DNA of 6,123 nucleotides, taken from Solirubrobacterales bacterium (GTDB lineage: Bacteria > Actinomycetota > Thermoleophilia > Solirubrobacterales > Solirubrobacteraceae). The notes under the pieces are model-generated. The model saw nothing but the letters and a program-made list of their open reading frames with translations, did not search any database and had not been told where the DNA came from. Where the stretch lies: NCBI GenBank assembly GCA_013695395.1, contig JACDAP010000320.1, forward strand, positions 1-6,123, read 5' to 3'. Shown here in pieces: positions 1-4,514 of the stretch. Numbering within the stretch: the first letter of the stretch is position 1; every line of letters begins with the position of its first letter. Both the position numbers and the translations under genes were made by a program.

Positions 1-520
1 TGGCCGCCCCCTGCGCCGGGGGGGCGGGCGCGGGGGCCGTAGTGAACGCCACCACGTCGCCGGTCGCCGTCCCGGACGCGTTGCCGGCGACGGCGCGGAC
101 GTCGTACGCCGTGCTTGCGGCGAGCCCGCCCAACGCGACGGACACGACGCGGTCGGTGTCGCCGGTGGCCAGCACGGGGCCGAAGCTCTGCCAGGTCGGT
201 GCCCCCGCGATCCGCAGCTCGGCCCGCACCTCGGTCTGCTGGAGGTTCGGGTCGACGAGCGCGTTGGCGACGGCCGAGGTGGCGGTCACGTCGGTCGGCG
301 CCTGCGTGATGACGTCGGGTGGCAGCTGCCCCTCGTAGAACGGGTCGGTCTCGTAGAGCAGTGGTTCACCCGGCGCGGCGGAGGCCGTGGCGGGCTGCAG
401 CAGCTCGGCGTAGCTCAGCGCCGCTGCGAGGGAGACCCCCATGGCGGTGAGCCGACGGACGAACGTCCGCCGCGTGACGTCGCCGCAGATGTAGCCCTCA
501 ACGAGTTCCTGCTTGGACAT
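1..520 (-). CDS. Exported Tat-signal protein with fibronectin type III-like domain (3' end outside window)
   Basis: The frame is open from an ATG at 520 to the left edge, giving 173 residues with the C-terminus missing. Residues 16-24 read TRRTFVRRL, a good match to the twin-arginine consensus (S/T-R-R-x-F), followed by a hydrophobic stretch at about 25-41 and an Ala-rich region at 44-49. Export by the Tat route is therefore likely. Residues about 67-161 look like one fibronectin-III-type beta sandwich: a PxxVxAxxAxxxALVDPN start, a central TEVRAEL strand, LxxSTAYDVRAVA near the end, then VVAFTT. A Pro/Ala-rich linker (162-169) follows, so another domain probably lies outside the window. The start at 520 is preferred because MSKQELVEGY directly before the Tat motif looks like a natural N-terminus, and AGGAA (529-525) lies 4 nt upstream. 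An in-frame start at 640 with a stronger ribosome-binding site would add 40 residues of AT-richer, non-coding-like codons. The function is unknown; a cell-surface or extracellular role is inferred. Confidence 0.8.
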   Translation of the reverse strand, partial: MSKQELVEGYICGDVTRRTFVRRLTAMGVSLAAALSYAELLQPATASAAPGEPLLYETDPFYEGQLPPDVITQAPTDVTATSAVANALVDPNLQQTEVRAELRIAGAPTWQSFGPVLATGDTDRVVSVALGGLAASTAYDVRAVAGNASGTATGDVVAFTTAPAPAPPAQGAA

Positions 521-547
521 CCGATTCCTATCGCTCGACGAGCAATG

Positions 548-582
548 GCTGCCGCGGGAAACTACCAGCTGCTGCCGCGGGA
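548..582. repeat. 12-bp direct repeat upstream of the Tat/FN3 gene
   Basis: The 12-mer GCTGCCGCGGGA occurs exactly at 548-559 and again at 571-582, a 23-bp period. It lies 28 to 62 nt upstream of the ATG at 520 of the minus-strand exported-protein gene, where a promoter, operator or 5' leader would be expected. Each copy contains the palindrome CCGCGG. A regulatory role is inference; the repeat itself is read directly. Confidence 0.5.
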
Positions 583-640
583 GGCTATAGCACTGACACC
601 GGCGCTGACCGGACCGCACCATGGCCCGGCCGACCGACAT

Positions 641-655
641 CACCGTTGCTCCTTT
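641..655 (-). promoter_or_regulatory. Strong ribosome-binding site before an alternative in-frame start at 640
   Basis: On the minus strand AAAGGAG (655-649) stands 8 nt before an ATG at 640-638. That ATG is exactly 120 nt upstream of, and in frame with, the ATG at 520, with no stop between. The 40 intervening codons include TGT, TAT, GTA, GTT, AAT and AGG, unlike the GC3-rich codons further on. I therefore read this as either a leader or a chance site rather than the main start. If used, it would put 40 residues ahead of the Tat signal. Confidence 0.35.
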
Positions 656-683
656 GGCCGACGTGGTTCTGGCGGTCACGCGC

Positions 684-700
684 AGGCAGACGCGCTGCCC
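684..700 (-). terminator. Weak hairpin downstream of the coiled-coil gene
   Basis: GGCAG-ACGCG-CTGCC at 685-699 forms a 5-bp stem with a 5-nt loop, extendable by one G-U pair. It begins about 37 bp after the stop of the heptad-repeat gene. There is no T-run, so intrinsic termination is uncertain, though such tracts are often absent in high-GC actinobacteria. Confidence 0.25.
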
Positions 701-736
701 GCGCCCTCGGCTGCCCGAACGCGGCGCTTGCGGGCG

Positions 737-1243
737 TCAGCCACGCTCACGCACGGCCTTCGCGCGCTCCTCGGCCGCCTGGGCACGGAGCGCCGCCGCC
801 TGGGCGCGCTCGCGGGCCGCGGCGGCCCGGTGCTCGACGGCCTGCTCGTGCTTCTCGCGAGCCTCCTGCGAGCGGCGTGCCGTCAGAGACGTGCGGGCGA
901 CGTCCGGCTCCGTCAGCTCCGACTGCTGGGCGTCCAGGAGGCTCTGCCGCTCGTCCCCGCCGTCCTGCGCCATCCCGAGCTGCTCCTGCCGGGCGTCCAC
1001 GCGCTGCTGCCGGGAGTCGATCTGGCGCTGGCGATGGGCGAGCCAGGCCATCGTCCGGTGGTCCGTGCCGTCGGTTTGCGCCCGCTCGTCGTCGAGCTGG
1101 TCCTCCGCCTGGTCGACGTCCGCCTGCTCGTGGTCGGCTCGCCCCTGCTCGCGGTCCGCGATGCTCTGGTCGAAGTCCGCAAGCGCCTGCTCGATGTCGA
1201 GCGGGCGCTGGCCGTGCTCCGGTGACGGGTCCGATGAGCTCAT
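737..1243 (-). CDS. Heptad-repeat coiled-coil protein co-translated with the EAL protein
   Basis: This is a 168-residue soluble protein with no signal peptide, no membrane segment and no recognised enzyme domain. It consists almost entirely of 7-residue repeats in three blocks. Residues 23-57 hold five heptads (DFDQSIA, DREQGRA, DHEQADV, DQAEDQL, DDERAQT). Residues 70-111 hold six (HRQRQID, SRQQRVD, ARQEQLG and so on), and 139-166 hold four Ala/Arg heptads (RAAAARE, RAQAAAL, RAQAAEE, RAKAVRE). A long helical rod or oligomeric coiled coil is expected. The ATG at 1243 overlaps the stop of the PAS-EAL gene as ATGA, and AGGAG (1254-1250) lies 6 nt upstream, so translation is coupled. The same frame stays open upstream to 1783, but that part overlaps the EAL domain and is a shadow. 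Actinobacterial c-di-GMP proteins often carry RDxxADxRD-type heptads fused to GGDEF domains; here the heptads form a separate protein. A scaffold or regulatory partner of the phosphodiesterase is the likely role (inference). Confidence 0.85.
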   Translation of the reverse strand: MSSSDPSPEHGQRPLDIEQALADFDQSIADREQGRADHEQADVDQAEDQLDDERAQTDGTDHRTMAWLAHRQRQIDSRQQRVDARQEQLGMAQDGGDERQSLLDAQQSELTEPDVARTSLTARRSQEAREKHEQAVEHRAAAARERAQAAALRAQAAEERAKAVRERG

Positions 1244-3270
1244 GCGGTGCTCCTGTCGATCGTGTGCTCGCCGAACGCCAACGGCGCCGGCCTGGCGATG
1301 AAGTAGCCCTGGGCCTGGTCGACGCCGAGCTCGCCGAGGAGCTCGAGCGTCCCGGCGTCCTCGACGCCCTCGGCGATGGTCCGCAGGCCGAAGGCGTGAG
1401 CGAGGGCGACGACGGCCTGAACGACGTGGTGGCTGGCGCGGTTGCTGGTCAGATCCCGGACGAACTCGATGTCGATCTTCAGGTAGTCGACCGGAAGCTG
1501 CTTGAGGTAGGTGAAGGTGCCGAAGCCCGTGCCGAAGTCGTCCAGCGCGAGCTTGCTGCCGAGCGCGCGCACCTGCTCGGCGAAGGCGAGTGCCGTGGAC
1601 GCGTCCTCGACCAGGGCGGTCTCGGTGACCTCGAACACGATGAGCGACGGATCCGCGCCCGACTGCGTCAGGCACCGCTCGATGTGCTGCGCGAACGCGC
1701 GATCGCCGACGGACCGGGCCGAGACGTTGACCTCGACCGGGTGGCCCGACGCCGCGAGCGCCGTCGCCTGCTCGACGACCCACCGGTCGATCTCCCCGAT
1801 CAGCCCGTACTTCTCGGCGATCGGCAGGAAGTCCCCGGGCCCCACGATGCAGCCGTCGGGTTCGCGCATCCGCAGGAGGAGCTCATGCTGCACGATCGTC
1901 CCGCTCTGCAGGTCGACGATGGGCTGCGCATACAGCACGAACCGGTCCTCGGTGAGCGCGTCCTGGATCCGGGTGATCCAAGAGAGCTTCAGGACGTCAC
2001 GACGCAACCCGTCCTCCACGGTCCTCCGCTCCGAGTTGTCCTCGAACAGCACCACGCACCCGTGGACACCGGTGACGGTCTCGAACGGCGCGGCGGTGTA
2101 GGCGACCGGGAGCTCCGCACCGTCGCGCCGCAGGAACGTCGCGTCGTCGACCCGCACCGGCACGCCGTCCGTCCCGGCGCGGCGCATGAGGTCGTCCGGG
2201 ACCTCCTCACCGACGCCGCTGCGGGCGAGGAGCAAGCTGCTCGCGTCGCGCCCCTGCAGCTCCTCGGGCGACCATCCGAGAAGGGCCTCCGCCGCGGCGT
2301 TGGCGTAGGAGATGCATCCCTCGACGTCGAGCGTCAGCAGTCCCTGGCCCATGCCCTCGACCACGGCCCGCATGTAGTCCCTGGCCTCCACCAGCGCGCG
2401 CTCGGACGCCACGCGCGCGGAGATGTCGACGGACACGCTGGTGGCGCCCAGGAGCCCTCCCGCAGCGTCGAGCATCGTCCTGCCGCGGACCTCGACGGGG
2501 AACGTCGACCCGTCCTTCAGCCGAGCCGTGTACGTGTCCTCCCAGAGCCCGGCCACCACGAGCGCCGCGTGCTCCGCGTCCCTCGAGCGACCGTCAGCCG
2601 GGACCACGAGCTCGTCGATGTCGCGCCCCACGGCCTCGAGCCTCGCCCACCCGTACATCTGCTCGGCCTTGCGGTTCCAGTGCGTGACCGCCCGACCGGG
2701 ATCGACGGCGATCACCGAGACGTCCACCTCGTTCAGCAGCGCCGCCTGCGTGAGGACCTCCTGCGTCGCGACGTGGCGCTCGGTGATGTTGTCGTGCGCG
2801 ACGACGACCCGAGCGGGCCCCTGGCCCCCGCAGCGCGAAGCACGCAGGAGGAACCAGCGCTCGACCTCCGGGCCGTGGCACGGGTACTCGAGCTGGAAGA
2901 GCTCCTGCTCACCGGCGGCGACGGCACGCAGTCCGCAGGCCGCGCGGGCTGCCAGCTCGTCCCCGACGGCGGCGTCGCACGCGGCGAGGTAGTTCCCCTC
3001 GATCCCGGGCGGCGGCCCGCCGTTGCCGACGGCGAACTCCTTCCAGGCGCGGTTCGTCGCCAGGATCTCGCCGGCCTCGTCGATGACGGCGACGTGGGAC
3101 GGGAACGCGTCGAGGGTCGCCTGCAGGAGGTCCCGTACGGCGACGAGCTCCTCGCCCTCCCCGTGGCGTCCTGCGTCCGCACCGCCGACGTGCATGGCGA
3201 AGCGGCTCCGCGACGTCAGCCCCGGCGGGGGCGGTGTGATGACGGACGTGAGATCGTCGGCGTGGTCCAC
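1240..3270 (-). CDS. PAS-PAS-PAS-EAL cyclic-di-GMP phosphodiesterase
   Basis: This predicted soluble sensor-effector (676 aa from the GTG at 3270) hydrolyses c-di-GMP to pGpG. Three PAS domains lie at about 46-163 (ending AHDNITERH), 173-286 (ending SVDISAR) and 293-416 (ending LFEDNSERR), followed by an EAL domain at about 433-668. No GGDEF domain, membrane segment or signal peptide is visible. The EAL signature reads HELLLR (462-467, an ELL variant). The residues known from RocR-type enzymes are all present: E463, N515, E547, E550, D577, D578, K598, E634 and Q654. The spacing from N515 onward matches RocR exactly (32, 30, 20, 36 and 20 residues between successive sites, counting from D578 for K598). 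Loop 6 reads DDFGTGFG. An active enzyme is therefore expected, with PAS domains sensing an unknown ligand, redox state or partner. Start choice: GTG 3270 has AGAGGA 7 nt upstream. An in-frame GTG at 3336 (698 aa) has AGGAGGT 15 nt upstream, but its extra codons are poor in GC3. It is the first gene of a two-gene operon. Confidence 0.93.
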   Translation of the reverse strand: MDHADDLTSVITPPPPGLTSRSRFAMHVGGADAGRHGEGEELVAVRDLLQATLDAFPSHVAVIDEAGEILATNRAWKEFAVGNGGPPPGIEGNYLAACDAAVGDELAARAACGLRAVAAGEQELFQLEYPCHGPEVERWFLLRASRCGGQGPARVVVAHDNITERHVATQEVLTQAALLNEVDVSVIAVDPGRAVTHWNRKAEQMYGWARLEAVGRDIDELVVPADGRSRDAEHAALVVAGLWEDTYTARLKDGSTFPVEVRGRTMLDAAGGLLGATSVSVDISARVASERALVEARDYMRAVVEGMGQGLLTLDVEGCISYANAAAEALLGWSPEELQGRDASSLLLARSGVGEEVPDDLMRRAGTDGVPVRVDDATFLRRDGAELPVAYTAAPFETVTGVHGCVVLFEDNSERRTVEDGLRRDVLKLSWITRIQDALTEDRFVLYAQPIVDLQSGTIVQHELLLRMREPDGCIVGPGDFLPIAEKYGLIGEIDRWVVEQATALAASGHPVEVNVSARSVGDRAFAQHIERCLTQSGADPSLIVFEVTETALVEDASTALAFAEQVRALGSKLALDDFGTGFGTFTYLKQLPVDYLKIDIEFVRDLTSNRASHHVVQAVVALAHAFGLRTIAEGVEDAGTLELLGELGVDQAQGYFIARPAPLAFGEHTIDRSTA

Positions 3271-3534
3271 AGTGAGGTCCTCTCGAGGGTCGGCAGCGTG
3301 GCCGGTCGAGGGTGTGTCGACCAGCACTCCAGCCACCTGGTTCTGAGGTGGACCTCCTCGGGTAACGCACCGCGCGACCCAAGGCTGGGGGGCATGGTGT
3401 GCGCCCCCGCTTCTTTAGCGTAGCCGTGCCACTTCGAGCGGCGAGGGCTCATGGACAGGTGTTGACGGGCACTCCTACCCCCGCCCGCCAGACGCCGAGC
3501 AACGTCTCCGCCGCAGAGGAGCACCATGGCTCGC
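3271..3534. other. Intergenic region upstream of the EAL operon
   Basis: This stretch must hold the promoter of the minus-strand PAS-EAL operon. The EAL reading frame is closed upstream by a TAA at 3417-3415. I see no convincing -35/-10 pair on the minus strand. TTGACG on the plus strand near 3463 has no matching -10 at 16-18 bp. Open frames crossing the region have irregular codon use and no recognisable protein, so nothing coding is called before 3526. Confidence 0.4.
3278..3283 (-). promoter_or_regulatory. Ribosome-binding site deciding the EAL gene start
   Basis: AGAGGA, read 3283 to 3278, is 7 nt before the GTG at 3270. The competing site AGGAGGT (3358-3352) is stronger in sequence but 15 nt from the next in-frame start, the GTG at 3336, which is outside the usual spacing. 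Both may be used; the downstream one is preferred. Confidence 0.5.
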
Positions 3535-3570
3535 GAGGACGTCGTGCAGAACACCCGGCGCGAGCTCTGA
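3526..3570 (+). CDS. Possible 14-codon leader ORF
   Basis: ATG at 3526 and TGA at 3568 encode MAREDVVQNTRREL. AGAGGAG (3515-3521) lies 4 nt before the ATG, a very good ribosome-binding site. The ORF sits at the left end of inverted-repeat copy A and just upstream of the paired GAACCTCCC motifs. In copy B the matching frame still ends VVQNTWREP-stop but lacks the ATG and differs by a one-base deletion. It could be a regulatory leader peptide, the tail of a decayed gene, or chance. Confidence 0.25.
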   Translation: MAREDVVQNTRREL

Positions 3571-3704
3571 ACCTCCCGGCCCGCCCGGGAACCTCCCAGA
3601 GTGTGCGCACCTGCCGCGGCCGGACCGATGCTCAGACCATGTTTCACCATGGTCATGGTCGGCGTGCTCTGGTGATTCCTCGTCACGGTGCTCATCGGGA
3701 GGCT
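3535..3704 (+). repeat. Inverted repeat copy A (about 170 bp)
   Basis: This segment matches the reverse complement of 4137-4304. Hand alignment gives roughly 80% identity with two single-base indels. Best-conserved blocks are CGTCGTGCAGAACACC, the TCCCGGCCCG and CCGGGAACCTCCC stretch, GCATCGG/CCGATGC near the gene start, and the start of the small membrane-protein gene. The unit comprises a leader with two GAACCTCCC motifs followed by a small gene, which is broken here. No terminal duplications or transposase were seen, so its mode of spread is unknown. Confidence 0.75.
3569..3599 (+). promoter_or_regulatory. Paired GAACCTCCC motifs, 20 bp apart (copy A)
   Basis: GAACCTCCC begins at 3569 and again at 3589, a spacing of two helical turns. 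Between them TCCCGG-CCCGC-CCGGGA forms a 6-bp inverted repeat with a 5-nt loop. The same layout is kept in copy B. Tandem sites on one DNA face upstream of a gene are typical of activator or repressor binding, and an RNA hairpin is the alternative. The function is inferred. Confidence 0.4.
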
Positions 3705-3788
3705 GGACGCCGACGCGATCCTGCCCGCCGCGGCCCGCTGCAGGAGGACGTCGCGACGGCGCCGGTGCGCTCCCCGACTGGACGAGTG
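3639..3788 (+). pseudogene. Broken copy of the small membrane-protein gene
   Basis: ATG at 3639 aligns with the start of the intact 65-aa gene in copy B. An extra base in ATGTTTCACC (copy B: ATGTTCTCC) shifts the frame at codon 2-3. In the original frame, MVMVGVLW is then followed by a TGA where copy B has a Trp codon in GGGTGG. Downstream, FLVTVLIGRLDAD resembles copy B's LLIAVLMGGLCAL, after which similarity fades and the frame ends at a TGA at 3786-3788. Two independent lesions make it very unlikely to be functional. Confidence 0.5.
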
Positions 3789-3990
3789 ATCCTGTATGCG
3801 CTGATCGTGGGCGTCGCCTATGCGGCGCTGTCGCAGGCGGTGGCCAGCCTGTCGGCGCTCGGCGCCTCCGAGGGAGCCATCCTGTGGCCCGGCGCGGGCC
3901 TGACCCTGGGCGTCCTCCTCGCCCGCTCGCGGCGCGAGCCGAGCTGTGGGCCATCCCGGGGTCAGGCGTGGCGAGTGACGTTGCGGACCC
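3741..3990 (+). pseudogene. N-terminal remnant of a MASE1 membrane sensor domain
   Basis: The plus frame from about 3765 (GTG) reads RVILYALIVGVAYAALSQ, a membrane helix, then GAILWPGAGLTLGVLLARSRR, which matches the MASE1 signature (PLWPPAG followed by a helix and a basic turn). MASE1 is an integral membrane sensory domain of many GGDEF/EAL proteins and sensor kinases. Around 3937-3945 the homology appears to shift frame and continue as AELWAIPGSGVASDVAD, which fits the next MASE1 segment (LWP..., GVA...). It then dissolves into sequence with no membrane helices, and no PAS, GGDEF or EAL part follows. AGGAGG at 3742-3747 is a possible but distant ribosome-binding site. It lies between the two inverted repeats. 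The MASE1 assignment is from motif recognition only. Confidence 0.45.
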
Positions 3991-4003
3991 GCCTCAGGCT
4001 GGC

Positions 4004-4201
4004 TCAGGCCGGCGTGCGCGCGAGCCGGCGAGGCGCAGGTGCTTCCATCACGAGCACGGGACGCCCGACCGGCTCGGGAGCCGGCCCGACCTCGGGGAGG
4101 AAGACCGCGCGGTCACCCTCGGCGGCCAAGGCGCAAAGGCCGCCCATGAGCACCGCGATGAGGAGCCACCCGAGTACGCCGACTACGACCATGGAGAACA
4201 T
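4004..4201 (-). CDS. Small single-pass membrane protein (65 aa)
   Basis: From the ATG at 4201 the protein begins MFSMVVVGVLGWLLIAVLMG, continuing hydrophobic to about residue 27. It then reads EGDRAVFLPEVG and ends in a Pro-rich tail (VGPAPEPVGRP, EAPAPRRLARTPA). The shape is a single N-terminal membrane helix with a short soluble tail. About 84% of codons end in G or C, which supports coding. No good ribosome-binding site precedes 4201; a second ATG at 4192 is an alternative start. The start region is shared with the broken copy A. The gene is preceded by the paired GAACCTCCC motifs on its own strand. I do not recognise a named family, and function is unknown. Confidence 0.5.
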   Translation of the reverse strand: MFSMVVVGVLGWLLIAVLMGGLCALAAEGDRAVFLPEVGPAPEPVGRPVLVMEAPAPRRLARTPA

Positions 4202-4304
4202 GGCCTAAGCATCGGCGCGGCCGGGGTGGGTCTACACGCGCCGGGAGGTTCCCGGTCGGGCCGGGAGGTTCAAGGTTCGCGCCAGGTGTTCTGCACGACG
4301 CCTC
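4137..4304 (-). repeat. Inverted repeat copy B (about 168 bp)
   Basis: This is the reverse-complement partner of 3535-3704. Copy B carries the intact start of the 65-aa membrane protein; the homology stops inside that gene at about codon 22. The leader part (4202-4304) is non-coding on its own strand apart from a trailing VVQNTWREP-stop frame. The two copies bracket about 430 bp that contains the MASE1 remnant. Confidence 0.75.
4241..4271 (-). promoter_or_regulatory. Paired GAACCTCCCGG motifs, 20 bp apart (copy B)
   Basis: On the plus strand CCGGGAGGTTC occurs exactly at 4241-4251 and 4261-4271. Read on the minus strand these are two GAACCTCCCGG sites, 40 to 70 nt upstream of the small membrane-protein ATG. 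The 6-bp inverted repeat TCCCGG/CCGGGA between them is the same as in copy A. This is a good candidate for an operator or promoter element. Confidence 0.45.
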
Positions 4305-4443
4305 CACGCGGAGTCGTCGCGGTGGGAGTTTCGGCCGTCGCGAGGTTGCCACATCGTTCGAAAGCTCTCAGGGAGCTCGCACCGACGGGCACGAACCACC
4401 ACCTGAGGGTCGGGGCCGCATCGCCTGACGAGCAGTGAACCGA

Positions 4444-4460
4444 GGGCCCCGCCGGGGCCC
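4444..4460. repeat. GC-rich hairpin in the hydrolase leader
   Basis: GGGCCCC-GCC-GGGGCCC is a perfect 7-bp inverted repeat with a 3-nt loop, 54 bp before the hydrolase ATG. There is no T-tract. It could be an upstream terminator, a 5'-leader hairpin, or an operator. Confidence 0.35.
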
Positions 4461-4500
4461 GACGTCCACTCGAACGACGGTCCGCGCCCGCGGACCGGTC

Positions 4501-4505
4501 AGGAG
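4501..4505 (+). promoter_or_regulatory. Ribosome-binding site of the glycoside hydrolase
   Basis: AGGAG ends 9 nt before the ATG at 4515, an acceptable spacing. Together with the signal peptide starting right after that ATG, it fixes the start. Confidence 0.6.
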
Positions 4506-4514
4506 CCCCCGACC

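Larger units (their letters stand above)
4305..4514. other. Intergenic region upstream of the glycoside hydrolase
   Basis: This region lies between the divergent small membrane-protein gene and the hydrolase and should contain the hydrolase promoter. I see no confident -35/-10 pair. The only clear structure is the GC hairpin at 4444-4460. Frames crossing it show no recognisable protein. Confidence 0.4.

Noticed and set aside
42..338. Plus-strand open frame of 98 codons at the left edge
   Set aside because: It is antisense to the Tat/FN3 gene, which has a signal motif, domain pattern and ribosome-binding site.
737..1783. Long upstream extension of the coiled-coil gene to 1783
   Set aside because: The extra 180 codons lie out of frame inside the EAL domain; the ATG at 1243 has its own ribosome-binding site and an ATGA overlap.
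646..3423. A 925-codon plus-strand open frame across the EAL operon
   Set aside because: It is antisense to the PAS-EAL and coiled-coil genes, shows no domain, and is the usual open antisense frame produced by extreme GC3 bias.
3569..3599. ECF sigma-factor promoter with GGAAC as the -35 element
   Set aside because: GGGAACC resembles such a -35, but no matching -10 is conserved between the two copies at the right spacing.
3399..4208. A 269-codon plus-strand open frame through the repeat and MASE1 region
   Set aside because: Only the part around 3765-3940 looks protein-like. The rest crosses both inverted repeats with no coherent domain, so only a remnant is called.
3535..4304. Insertion sequence with the inverted repeats as its ends
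   Set aside because: No transposase frame lies between them, the repeats are long and diverged, and no target duplication is visible.
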